A DNA stretch of 64,000 nt, from NCBI RefSeq assembly GCF_030272615.1, contig NC_081410.1, positions 147,035,349 to 147,099,348 of the forward strand, written 5' to 3'. Every line of letters begins with the position of its first letter. Within the stretch, counting starts at the first letter, position 1. The DNA is from Cryptomeria japonica. Its lineage: Eukaryota; Streptophyta; Pinopsida; Cupressales; Cupressaceae. The position numbers were made by a program, and so were the translations under genes. Positions 23,260 through 34,247 of this stretch are shown here, in pieces. The notes under the pieces were generated by a model. That model made no database searches. It worked only from the letters and a program-made list of their open reading frames with translations, and was not told where the DNA came from.

Positions 23260-24070
23260 CCCCCTTAAGATGAACTTAGGGAGTAGCTAAAAAACAACTA
23301 AGGACTAAAAAAACATGTAAAAAATGCATGAAAGCAATAATGGGTCCCGACAACTAGGCCTGATGAGGTACCCAAGTACAATAAAATCTTTGTAAAGTGG
23401 AGAAAAAGGAGAAACCCTGTGGGAATAAAAATTCTCTCCAAGAAGAGATGAAAGCTCAAGTGAAGGACTAAGAAGCCACCAAACAAGAGTGTTCCAGAAG
23501 ATAGGAACAAAAAGAAGAGAATGACGAACACCACTGAAGCATGAAATAGCTGCAAACACTGTCGAAGAGTAACTGCTGATCTGAAGAACCTCCACTGAAA
23601 TAGAACATGACCAGGGAGAGAAGACTGTAATTTGCATGAGTGCCCTCAAATGACACTACTTGAATCGGATGGCAAACAAAGGAAAACAACTGAACTCGAA
23701 GATACAGATGGCATGAAACACCATAGCCTGAAGAGCTGATCAATTGAACCAAGGAAGCATTAGAACCAACATGACAAACCTCCCCATAATGCTGAAAAGG
23801 GAGAGGGACAAGTACACTAAAAAGAACAACCAACAAGAACTACATGACGAAGAACCAGGAACATTGAAGGTGCAGAGAAAGTACATAGTGTCGTGGAAGG
23901 AACACTCACTTGACACACATCATGAGGCTAATATCGTGGAAGGAACACTCACGTGATAAAGGTAGATGGAAAACAAAGACAAACATCAACTCCCCATGAC
24001 ACTTTATAAGTAGTGCATGTACAATAAGGCACAAGATGTGCAAGATCCCAAGTATACAATGCATGATGAC
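23260..24070 (-). other. Outer element internal region, 3' part
   Basis: Non-coding by inspection. It starts with the polypurine tract (23260-23270 on the minus strand) and contains no recognisable retroelement protein. A 19-bp direct repeat, TCGTGGAAGGAACACTCAC, occurs at 23891-23909 and 23935-23953. Open stretches of up to 122 codons on the minus strand (23298-23836) overlap one another in different frames and carry no motif. Confidence 0.6.
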
Positions 24071-24075
24071 ACTTT

Positions 24076-25297
24076 TGTTAGGCCCAATATGGAAAGCTAA
24101 TCTACTCAGAGGGGAGGGGTGAATCAGTACTCCAAAACTTTTCTTGAATAATGACTTTACTATTATGCATAAACCAAATAGTGCAATAACATAAAATAAA
24201 GTTAAAACAAATAGATAACAATCATACATGATTCACTCCATAACACATATATTTTGGTTACGTAGAAACTCTTGGTTAGAGAGAAAAACTACGGTGGGGA
24301 TGGCACCCACAACTTCACTACTGCAATAATAAAGAGTGCTCAGTTAGAGCTACATGTTTAGCTATTTCTGATAGCTTACCCTGTTAGGAGTATCAAGATC
24401 TGTTAGATCTACCTTGCTAAAGGATTTTACAACACTTAATCTAAATGCTGCACCTGGTTAGAGGCTTTACAATTTATAGACTTGATTAGAGTCCTTTACC
24501 CTGTTAAAGGTTTCTCTTACAACTTCAAAATGTTCAATAAAATCTTTACAACTATCTTCAACTTTACATCAGTAATGCTGAAGCAGATTCTATGTGCTCA
24601 AAATAAGATTACCTTGCCTATAGCATACCTTGGTAACCTAAACAGTAACTCGGTAAACCCTTCTATTTACTCTGTTCTTTAACTATTTTCTGAAAACTTT
24701 CTCGGTGACCTTTGTGTCTCTGTAACAGTCATAACACTTAGTGCTTTTCTTTATGCATTGCACATGTGTTCCTTTCTACACTTGTGTATATCCTTGTCTC
24801 TCTTATACACTATATATCTAACCCTGAATTCATGCTGTATAAATAGATCTCTTATGTCGGTGATCCTATTCATTGATTCGATCTTTCAAACATGATTCTT
24901 CAAATGAATAACTATACAAAATATTTCATTGGTTAGATGATCTCAAAATCATACACAATCTTTAAGTGCAATTTCCAATGTGATAATGGTTAGATGTCCC
25001 TCGATCTTGTAACATGTTTTCATATGTGTGTCCAGGTTTAATGAATCTAGTAACACGTTTCACTCGGTGTATGTCGTCTTAGTGTATTATCTTTGCTGCT
25101 CGGTAGACATAAAACGATGCTCGATAGACAGCTCGGTGCATAGTGGGCTCTGTGACTACTTTCTTTTATAACCGATTAGACTGTGCATACCGACTTCTCT
25201 GTGTATATCGACTGCATGATTCGGTAGTGTTAATCGACTAGAGTATATAGTATGACTTTGGATATAAAAACTAATGGCAACTTGATAAGTAGTAACA
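24076..25297 (-). repeat. Left (3') LTR of the inner element
   Basis: 1,222 bp; on the plus strand it runs from TGTTAGGCCCAATATGG to AGTAGTAACA. It matches 30970-32190 with about 8 differences in the first 190 bp by eye. On the minus strand its end carries TACTGATTCACCCC followed by a CTCTGAGTA block, close to the corresponding part of the Copia-B LTR (ACTGATTCACCCCCC, CTCAGTA). Confidence 0.95.
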
Positions 25298-25309
25298 ATC
25301 TCCCCTTTT
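25298..25309 (-). other. Polypurine tract of the inner element
   Basis: The minus strand reads AAAAGGGGAGAT directly before the 3' LTR. It is very like AAAGGGGGAGAA of Copia-B. Confidence 0.85.
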
Positions 25310-25625
25310 GACATTAGTTGAGATGTTTGATAAAACTACTTTCAAAGTCATAACACAAAAATCTATAAACTTTACAAAATTTGACTAAACTGCCAGTATA
25401 TACATTAGTCAATGAAATAGTATATTCAGATATACTCCCCTTATCATTACACTGTACAAAACTTTGAAAACTCTGATTTTGAATGCTCGATTCTGTTCAT
25501 TGCTCTGCTCATTGTACTTGGATACTCTGCATACTCTGCTCGGTATACTCCCCATGTATACAATACTCCTGTTGTTTGATACTTTGAAATACTATACACT
25601 CCCCCTTTTTGACAAACAACAAAAT

Positions 25626-28600
25626 TTAGTTACCATTTGGAGGTGACAACTGATCAAAAATGGATTTATACTTTGTCTTGGCTTCGGTGAGTGCGACAGA
25701 GAGTGCATCCTTGACACTGTCCATTAAAGAATTCTGTGCTTGAATATCAGCCAATAATGAGATTAAGCCATCTAAAGTGCTTCCCTCTTGTGTAGTAGAT
25801 AGGCGTGTGGCTCGGTTAATCTGTTCTTGGACGGATGAAAGATGAGGAAGGAATAATGTCTGGAGTGTCATTATATCAATCCTGATCATGTGTTCTTCAT
25901 TTCTTAGTTCCAATTGTTGAGCCATGAGCTGTTGAAGCTTGGTATAAAAATTCTGAACTGAATTGGGCTCTGGGGTCAACTTATTTGAGAGATCGGTGAT
26001 CTCTTTCTAAATTGCATCAGTTTTATTCTTAATGTCCTTAGTGAATATAGAAAATGTACACAGTTTCTGAAATAAATAAAGAATGTGCTTGAGTTGAGGG
26101 GACAACTCAGCAATGAATTTGACAAGTTTGACTTTGCCAATAGCTAGAGTTCTGTACCTCTTCTATCATTTTTGCAGTGAGCTCCTTGTCTTTTAGCTTG
26201 CTCAAATACTCAGATGCATCAACTCTGGATGTTTCTATTTGATTAAGGAGTTCATCCAGTTGAATGTGGATGGCTGCATCAGTTGACACTGTAGCTGTAG
26301 GTAGCATATCTGATAGCAGTGTCTTCACCTTCTGAAGTACTTTATTCTTCTTTTTAATGGCCATATATTTTTCTTGTTTGGCCTTTGCTTTGCATAGTTC
26401 ACCGAAATCAATGAGTGCTTGCCCCTTTAATTTTGATATATCCACATTGGGCAACACTATCAGTTTAGATAAATCAACTTTGAAACTATGCTTTTTCACC
26501 TTCTTCTCTTTACCTTTGGCCGGTTGGACCAAGACAATAGCTTGGGAGGCTTGCTGACCCTCGGTAGGTTTCTCAGTAGAGGCAACTCTTTGGTCAGTTC
26601 CTGTAGCCTCTGTGGTGTCTTTTGGTGTCTCGGTACTGGGTGTCTCAGCTGCAACATTTTTAGTGCTCGAAGGTGCTTGTGAGGGCTGTTCTAGAGTAGT
26701 ATCTTCTCCTGCTGTAGACTTGTGACCTTTGGTGCCTTGTGCTGTATCTTGAGGAGCTTCGGTTGAGACAGATTGATTGACCGGGGGATAAGGCTGAACT
26801 TGTTCTAAAACAGATTCACTAGATACAAGTTTTGCATATGCATTGCCTTCTATCATCTCTTGTTCCGGTGCCTCTGCATCCATGACATCTTCATCTATTT
26901 GAATAGTGTCAGCAGGGTCTTGTTTGGTAGCATCAGGACCGTGCTCAGTGACATCAGGATCATGCTCGGTGACATCAACAATTTCAACTTTAGCTTGCTC
27001 ACCAGCATCCCTTCTCTGAAAGATTTCCTGCCATTGCTCTTTTGTTTCCTTCTCCACTTCAATATATAGGCCATTCATCAATTTCAAGGCCTTTTATTTG
27101 ACTTTAAATTGTGTCTGGCAGTTTTTCAGATGATCCTTGATCTCATCTACCGACATGTCAGGAAAGAGATGTACAAGACTTCTTGCTCTGATATGTTTTT
27201 CCGAGTCCAGGGCATATTGCCACATGTTATCAATATGTGCATATAATTCTTTAGGAATTGAATTAGCAATTTCTAATGGGACCACTCGAAATTTTAGAAG
27301 TGTGCAAATGACAACTTCTTCTATTTGTCTCTTTTCATCAGCAGATCTGGATTCGTATTTGACATATATGAATCCACCAAATCCACCATATTCCTTTAGA
27401 TTAGTACAAAATTTTTCAACACTATGTACATCTACCTTCTTGCTTTTGATAATCTGAAATTTGCTTGCATCTTCAGATTCAGTGTCACTAGACTCTTTTG
27501 ACAAAATGAGTCTCCAAGTAGATTTCTTGTACGTCTTGGTTACCTTTGGAATAGTAACATTCTTTTGTTTCTTACTCGGTGATGCTGCAGATGCTCTTGT
27601 GTTAGGTCTCTTTGTTGGAGGAGTCGGTAGGGCCTTTGAAGTGTCCCGTTTCTTTCTTTTTAACACTTTACTCTTAGGCAATTTGGTGCTCAGTGTTATA
27701 GCTACCTCTTGAGCTTCTTATTCCTCTTCGGTGATGGCAAGAGTACCTTTGATAGGTGTGGAGGAAGAATCTTCTCTGAATTTCTCCGTTAAAACCTTTA
27801 TCATCTTTGTTGCCTTTCTTGTAGCTTTGGGTACTACAATGCTCATTTTTACCTTTCCCTTCACTTCTTCATAGGTTCCATACCTTAGCTCGGTAGCATG
27901 CCTTGGTAATGTAAGAAATGCATCAATTTGCTGTTGTGTGATGTCAAAATTAATCTCATAACCCATAGGTGGAAAAGATTGAGTTCTTGGTTCCACAACA
28001 TTCACATAACAGTAATCAGTGTCTACCTCAAAACATATGTCATCTTTATATTTCTCCACTAGCTAGGGTGGAATTTGGTACCTGTTGTGCATCTTATCCT
28101 GAAACTTGCTGAAATAGTCATCCATTATATCATTGAAATTATCACCTAGCTTCTTGATTAGGTCATTGATCTAATGGGTGATTGGTTGGTGTAGTTCCCA
28201 AACAACTTTACCGACTGATGGAAAGAATTTTTCAAAGTAGAAAAACATGCATACAAGAAGTGAACCAAACTTTAGTGTATTTGCCGAGTTGATCTTCTTC
28301 GGCTTCCTTATTGTGTTCAGATTCTCAAACAGGTTTTTCAGTAACACCTCACATAAGTCAATTTTCATTCCCTTTTTCACAGTTTTATAAGCTAAGTCAA
28401 CTGCTGCACAGGGTACACCGTTTTCCCTTGCTGATTGGAAGAAATAGTAACCAATTACTCTAATAGCAAACTTAAGTTCTACATCAGTGACATTGTTCAA
28501 TTTTAGTCCTCTGTAATCTGACTCCACTTCGGTTAAATTGATCAATTCCTTTTGTGATATCATCTTTTGAGCTCAAGCATGATCATAAATAGGATAACCG

Positions 28601-29007
28601 GTGATCACATGAATGATTTCCTTGGTGATTTTAAATGGTTGCTCTTCTAGCCACATGAAATCATCATGAACTCTGCTCAGAACAAACTTGACCCACTGGG
28701 GTTTGAACACACGGGGATAGGTTAGGGCTTCAGTTAATCCCTTGATCTTAATATGCTCATACTTGCTATCCATTTTACCATTGGTGCACAATTCATCATA
28801 TGTGTTTTTGATTTCAACATGACCAAGTTCTTCAACATGACATTTGGTGAAGAATCTCACGTCCTGGACTAACAAGACTCGATCCGGGATGAGTGAAAAG
28901 GCAGTTTTGTCATCTGGTTCGGAAGCGACTTTGGGAGTCAAAGAGTATTTCAGTGAGGGCTTCTCTAAGTTCTTAACAACAATGGGATCTTGGATCTTGG
29001 GCGCCAT
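25626..29007 (-). pseudogene. Inner element ORF2, large protein of unknown function
   Basis: One frame runs from ATG 29007 to 26107 (967 codons) interrupted by only five stops (28573 TGA, 28171 TAG, 28063 TAG, 27718 TAA, 27094 TAA). After one frameshift near 26107-26170 it continues to TAA 25626. The N-terminal third (MAPKIQDPIVVKNLEKPSLK; later FKPQWVKFVLSRVHDDFMW, ITKEIIHVITGYPIY) looks globular. A basic, nuclear-targeting-like patch follows (KVLKRKKRDTSKALPTPPTK, about 27680-27600), then a Thr/Glu/Pro/Gln-rich linker (about 26960-26540). The C-terminal part is Lys-rich and helical and may form coiled coils (about 26500-26120 and 25980-25640). The general style recalls poorly characterised plant transposon-associated proteins, but I do not recognise the family and assign no function. 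It occupies the place of pol. Confidence 0.7.
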
Positions 29008-29600
29008 TGAAGATTTCAGGTAAAAACTAGTAAAGAGTCCTTAGGGTTTCAGGATTTCAAACAAAAGATGCTTCACACTCAGCAGATAATAACAATTTGA
29101 TAAGATCAGTAAACTAGCTTAACAGTGCGATGAGATTGATGTAAATACCTTGAATTTTGCTTTGTAGGAGGTTTGATCGCCTTGATTCGCTCTGCTCTTC
29201 TCTCTCAAAAACTTGGTGAATGAAAATGACCGCGAAAATGCTTTTAAGTACACAATATACCTTATCGGGCTCCGTGTAGGTTAGGTCAAAACATTAAATG
29301 CACTCAGTTCCTCTTAAACTTTCTTTCTTTTTTGTATTTTAACTGAGTAACCAAATTTCCTTCATTTATCGACTTGACAGGTTTCCTATATTCACCGACT
29401 TGATAGGTTTCTTGTATAGTGCTCCAAAAACTCTGATAGAATTTCAAACTTACTACTACATCTTAACTATGCAGATTTTAAATTAAGTACATAATAAAGT
29501 AGGAACTGTTAAGATTTAATTTTGAGAGAATGCAGTCCCTTCATACCTTTACCAATTAATTTGGAGTAGGTGCACCTAACTCGGTAGGTAAGGTGCTTTC
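29008..29600 (-). other. Spacer between inner element ORF1 and ORF2
   Basis: About 590 bp of AT-rich sequence with stops in all minus-strand frames and no motif. ORF2 would need reinitiation, splicing or its own transcript to be expressed. Confidence 0.5.
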
Positions 29601-30907
29601 TTAATTTGACACAACTTCCTTTTTTTTCCAAATCATCTGTAATTTGCCTTTTATTTCTTCAGTGTCTCCTCTAGGTTGATCTCTGCAATCTCCAGCTAAG
29701 TGTCCAACTTTGTGACAATGAAAACATGCCATACTAGGATTTCTCCATGATCTTCGGTTGTTCATTCCAAACCTTATAAAACAGTTAGCACTAATATGTC
29801 CATATCTTCCACAACATTCACACCATATCCTTGTATTGTAATCCCATGGTACTGCTGCATATTGTCGGTAAGGATCTATGTAAGTTCGGTAACCTCTAGT
29901 GTTTGCTCAGTGTGCAGACCACATGTAGTTCTTTTGCTTCAACCAACACTTCTCGGTACTATGTCCATATCTATTGCAGTTTCTACAAAAACCTTTGAAT
30001 TTTGCCTTTTGATAATTGTTAACAGACTTTGTCCTACATTGGTTAAATGTGTGACCATATTTATTGCAATTGTAACAATAACCATTGGACTTAGTGACAT
30101 TCAGTTGCTTACCTTCTCTGATTTGGCACATGTTGGCAGTATGACCTTGATTTCCACAATAGTTGCAAATAGCTTCTTTCTTTTGATGTTATTCCTGTTT
30201 TCAGCTTGCTTTGATTATTCTCCTCTCTCGGTGGTATGAATTCCTTTCTTGGTAGAGTCTTTTCCTTTGTAACCGAGTCCTGCATCTCTGTTGGGTCTTC
30301 TTGTATTCAGTTTCTCATCCAACATCTTTGATACTTCATAGCTCTTCTTCAATGTTTCTTTGGATTTCTTCTCTGTGTCAAGTTCATTGTTTAACCTTGA
30401 TACTTCAAGTTTCAATGCTTGATTTTCATCATCTTTCAGATTTGCTTCATGATGTGCATAACCTAGTTGATCTATCATATTTTGTTGAATCCTAGTCAAC
30501 CTTATGATTTCATTACTCTTATCAAATACTAAAGCTTCAAATTGTTGATTCTTTCTTTCTAGATCTCTTAATTTATCCTCGGTTGTCCTCAATGCATCAA
30601 GATTTTCAGTCATCTATGTGCTGAAATGTTCATGTTCTCTTTTCATTGCTTTTAGTTGATCAGCCAGTGCTTTGTTCTTTTCTTTCAATTCTTCAATCAT
30701 TTCTTCAGTCTTTTTAGATATATTGTTCTTAGATGATGTCTCAATTAGTTCCACTAACTCTTGAGAATCCTGCAAATCATTAGACAATCTTCTTCTCACT
30801 TTCAGAGATTTTTGCATCTGTTTTTGCATGTCTGCAATCACTTGATTAGCATGATCCAGCTCTTCTTGTAGATACACAATCCTCCAAGATTGTTTGTAGC
30901 CTTCCAT
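29601..30907 (-). pseudogene. Inner element ORF1, Gag-like coiled coil with five CCHC knuckles
   Basis: The first ORF after the primer site starts at ATG 30907 (MEGYKQSWRIVYLQEELDHA). About 220 residues of Glu/Lys/Leu-rich heptad-like sequence follow, consistent with long coiled coils. Five CCHC zinc knuckles lie in its C-terminal part: CNYCGNQGHTANMC (about 30155-30115), CYNCNKYGHTFNQC (about 30073-30032), CRNCNRYGHSTEKC (about 29990-29945), CECCGRYGHISANC (about 29825-29780) and CFHCHKVGHLAGDC (about 29735-29690). All ligands are intact. Damage is limited to a TAG (30611-30613, simplest as CAG to TAG), a frameshift near 30190-30215 and a TGA (29907-29909). The frame stops at TAA 29601. By position and zinc knuckles it is a Gag-like RNA-binding protein, though the coiled-coil body is unlike the Gag of Copia-B. 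Confidence 0.75.
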
Positions 30908-30956
30908 TGATAAGATCTTTCTCTTTAGGTAGTTAAACCCTTTTCCAAGATTCGTG

Positions 30957-30968
30957 CTCTGATACCAA
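30957..30968 (-). other. Primer-binding site of the inner element
   Basis: The minus strand reads TGGTATCAGAGC one base inside the 5' LTR. It is a perfect complement to the 3' end of initiator tRNA-Met. Confidence 0.93.
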
Positions 30969-30969
30969 T

Positions 30970-32190
30970 TGTTAGGCCCAATATGGAAAGCTAATGTACT
31001 GAGAGGGGAGGGGTGAATAAGTACTCCAAAACTTTTCTTGAATAATGACTTTACTGTTATGCATAAACCAAATAGTGAAATAACATAAAATAAAGTTAAA
31101 ACAAATAGATAACAATCATACATGATTCACTCCATAACACATATATTTTAGTTATGTAGAAACTCTTGGTTAGAGAGAAAAACTACGGTGGGGATGGCAC
31201 CCACAACTTCACTACTGCAATAATAAAGAGTGCTCAATTAGAGCTACATGTTTAGCTATTTCTGATAGCTTACCTTGTTAGGAGTATCAAGATCTATTAG
31301 ATCTACCTTGCTAAAAGATTTTACAACACTTAATCTAAATTCCGCACCTGGTTAGAGGCTTTACAATTTATAGACTTGATTAGAGTCTTTTACCCTGTTA
31401 AAGGTTTCTCTTACAACTTCAAAATGTTCAATAAAATCTTTACAACTATCTACAACTTTACATCAGTAATGCTGAAGCAGATTCTATGTGCTCAAAATAA
31501 GATTACCTTGCCTATAGCATATCTTGGTAACCTAAATAGTAACTTGGTAAACCCTTCTGTTTACTTTGTTCTTTAACTGTTTTCTAAAAACTTTCTCGGT
31601 GACTTCTGTGTCTCTGTAACAGTCATAACACTTAGTGCTTTTCTTATGCATTGCACATGTGTTCCTTTCTACACTTGTGTATATCCTTGTCTCTCTTATA
31701 CACTATATATCTAACCCTGAATTCATGCTGTATAAATAGATCTCTTATGTCGGTGATCCTATTCATTACTTCGATCTTTTAAACATGATTCCTCAAATGA
31801 ATAACTATACAAAATATTTCATTGGTTAGATGATCTCAAAATCATATACAATCTTTAAGTGCAATTTCCAATGTGATAACGGTTAGATGTGCCTCGATCT
31901 TGTAACACGTTTTCATATGTGTGTCCAGGGTCAATGAATCTGGTAACACGTTTCACTCGGTGTATGTCATCTCGATGTATTATCTTTGCTGCTCGGTAGA
32001 CATAAAATGGTGCTTGGTAGACATCTTGGTGCATACTGGGCTCTGTGACTACTTTCTTCTATAACCGATTAGACTGTGCATACCGACTTCTCTGTGTATA
32101 CCGACTGCATGATTCAGTAGTGTTAACTGACTAGAGTATATAGTATGACTTTGGATATAAAAACTAATGGCAACTTGATAAGTAGTAACA
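30970..32190 (-). repeat. Right (5') LTR of the inner element
   Basis: 1,221 bp paired with 24076-25297, running from TGTTAGGCCC to AGTAGTAACA on the plus strand and followed by the ACTTT duplication. A 66-codon plus-strand open stretch inside each LTR copy (24482-24682 and 31376-31576) is antisense to the LTR and not a gene. Confidence 0.95.
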
Positions 32191-32195
32191 ACTTT

Positions 32196-32992
32196 ATCTT
32201 AGTGCGTTTGCATAAATAAAATGCTACAATGATCAGAAGAGATAGAAGACTAGAAATAGAAAGAACAACCAAAGACGAGACATCTTACTCAAAGAAAGAG
32301 ATCCCAGGACTTGAAACATCCAAGATATTCACCAGAGTGCTGAAAAGAAAAAATTGAATAAAATATACCTGGAGCAGAATCTGGAAAAAAAACTCATATG
32401 AATGGAAAAAACACAGAACAAAATTTTCAACGATATAAAGTTTTTGAAAAACGGAGTTTGAATGCTCAAGTTATGTCTCCCAGAGTGCAAAAATGAACCT
32501 TTGGCTTTGACACCCAAAAAAACCATAAAAAAATTTCAAACCTTCAGATCTAAATAGAGCTCGGAAAGAGCTTTTCGACGATATAAGGTTTGTCGAAAAA
32601 TGCCTCCGTATGACCAAGTTACGACCAAAAGAAAAAAAACCCTCTTTTAGGGCATAAAGAGGGTAAAAAAAAAAAAAAAGTTAATCTTTTTTTTGACGAA
32701 ATTTTTCTGCTTTGTAGGTACAACTTTACGAATTTTTGTGCCTTGGAAAATGTGCCAATAAAAAATCATGTCATAGATGCCCCTGTCACCGAAAATAGGC
32801 AAATTATATATCAAAATTCATGGAATCAACCTCTTGAATCCAATTGTGAGGTCTTTTTGATACCAAAATGTACCAAAACTTAGCTACCCCCAGAAATGGA
32901 AAAAAAACAACTGCACAAACCCCCAAATACACAGATCTGAAGAACAAGTCCCAAAATATCTCATGAAGAGAACAGGGGTATGCAGATCTTGA
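32196..32992 (-). other. Outer element internal region, 5' part
   Basis: Untranslated-leader-like DNA between the outer primer site and the inner insertion. It contains two diverged direct copies of a segment of about 140 bp (landmark CGATATAAxGTTTxTxGAAAAA near 32429 and 32578). No coding motif is visible. Confidence 0.6.
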
Positions 32993-33004
32993 GCTCTGAT
33001 ACCA
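32993..33004 (-). other. Primer-binding site of the outer element
   Basis: The minus strand reads TGGTATCAGAGC and abuts the LTR at 33005. It shows the element was copied from the initiator tRNA-Met primer like the copia elements here. Confidence 0.9.
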
Positions 33005-33334
33005 TATTGGAGTTGAGGAAAAATCAACTCTACAGCTCCCAAATATCACCTACATGCAAACCTGTGACAGAAGGAGAGAAACAAAAAAAACTATGAGGCC
33101 AAAATTCAGAGATCTAGAAAAGAGGAGTCATATTGATTGTGCAACAAGAATGCAATTCAATAATTACAGTTATTATGAAAAATACAAAGAGAGAATCCTT
33201 ATAAGAGGATAGTCGAAACTTTAAAGGTGAAAACCCTAAAGAATTATAAGATTCCTAAGTTTAGCTTAAACATAGAGTATAATAGACTAATAATTAAATA
33301 AATAATTATTAGCTAATAAAATATTACTCTAACA
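33005..33334 (-). repeat. Right (5') LTR of the outer element
   Basis: 330 bp pairing with 22930-23259; the ATAAA duplication follows. On the minus strand it ends CTCCAATA next to the primer site, decayed from the canonical CA. Confidence 0.88.
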
Positions 33335-34125
33335 ATAAATATAATTTTATTAATTTTAAGAAGAATTTAAAATATTTCATAATTTATTTTATATAAATAA
33401 ATTATAAATATAATGTTAAATCATTCTAATATACAATATTGATATATTGACATAACAATATTTTAGTTTTTTTCTCAATTTGAAATGAAAATATAAAATT
33501 TAAATTAACATCACTTCACTTCTTACACACAATTTAAGATTTCAAACTAAAACCGCAAAGATTATATGTTACATTAAAAACAATTTTGAAGCAACATAAT
33601 TTTAATACAATTTTTAGATTTAAAACAATAAAGCAAGATAATTTAATACAATTTTTAATCTAAAACAATAAAATAGACTCTCAATCTAATCTTTCCTTTT
33701 AAAATTTAGACATGTACTCTAAACCACAAAAAAAAATGACGAGTATCATTTAAAAAAAATATTTTTATTTTTATTTTATTTTATTTATGATTTATGATTT
33801 TTTTTTTAATTTTTTTTTTTATCTTAAATAATAAATATAAAATTATAACTAACATCAAATCACATTTACACAACTCATTACAATCAAAACAATTTTGAAG
33901 TAATATCATAGTTCTAATATGAGTTTTTAGATCTAAAAGAATAAAATAGAATTTCAATCTAACTCTTCCTTTTAAATAATGTGTATACTATAAACAACAA
34001 AAAATTAAATTTCATTTTTAAAAAGGAAAATTATTATATTTTTTATGATTAGATATAGAATGGAAATAAAAAACAACTAATTATTATTTTTTAATGTTCA
34101 CTCATTTATAAAGATACTCAACATA
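33335..34125 (+). repeat. Segmental duplication copy 1, part d (AT-rich)
   Basis: AT-rich non-coding DNA. The segment TAGATCTAAAAGAATAAAAT (about 33928) with its flanks to ATGATTAGATATAGAATGGA (about 34045) matches 46316-46480 in the same order. An internal partial duplication of the CAATTTTGAAG(C/T)AA segment lies at about 33580 and 33890. Confidence 0.65.

Positions 34126-34247
<122 letters not shown>

Larger units (their letters stand above)
24071..32195 (-). mobile_element. Inner LTR element: pol-less copia-like retroelement with two own ORFs
   Basis: Minus-strand element at 24076-32190 flanked by ACTTT (24071-24075, 32191-32195). LTRs are 1,222 bp (24076-25297) and 1,221 bp (30970-32190). 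Primer site TGGTATCAGAGC and polypurine tract AAAAGGGGAGAT are both present. The internal region from 30955 to 25298 is filled by ORF1 (30907-29601: coiled coil plus five zinc knuckles) and ORF2 (29007-25626: about 1,100 codons, unrecognised). There is no protease, integrase, RT or RNase H motif and no space for them. Transposition must have used enzymes in trans. The part of the LTR nearest the primer site resembles that of Copia-B, pointing to a copia partner. Both ORFs are now broken. Confidence 0.9.
22925..33339 (-). mobile_element. Outer non-autonomous LTR retroelement with TSD, host of a nested element
   Basis: Minus-strand element at 22930-33334 with 330-bp LTRs (22930-23259 and 33005-33334) and the target duplication ATAAA (22925-22929, 33335-33339). 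The primer site TGGTATCAGAGC (minus strand, 32993-33004) abuts the right LTR, and a C-run (23260-23265; polypurine on the minus strand) abuts the left LTR. Its own internal DNA is only about 1.6 kb (23260-24070 and 32196-33004), with no recognisable gag or pol. That makes it a short non-autonomous element of the TRIM/LARD kind. The inner element split it later. About 9 percent LTR difference by eye agrees with it being older than the inner element (about 4 percent). Confidence 0.88.

Noticed and set aside
23298-23836. Minus-strand ORFs inside the outer LTR element as its gag
   Set aside because: Three overlapping frames of similar length, hydrophobic and Ser/Phe-rich, no Gag or zinc-knuckle motif.
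29796-30239. 147-codon plus-strand ORF, apparently a membrane protein
   Set aside because: It lies antisense to the zinc-knuckle region on the minus strand; hydrophobicity is a product of reading Cys/His/Lys codons backwards.
24482-31576. Pair of 66-codon ORFs at 24482-24682 and 31376-31576 conserved with each other
   Set aside because: They are antisense within the two LTR copies; their similarity comes from LTR identity, not protein selection.
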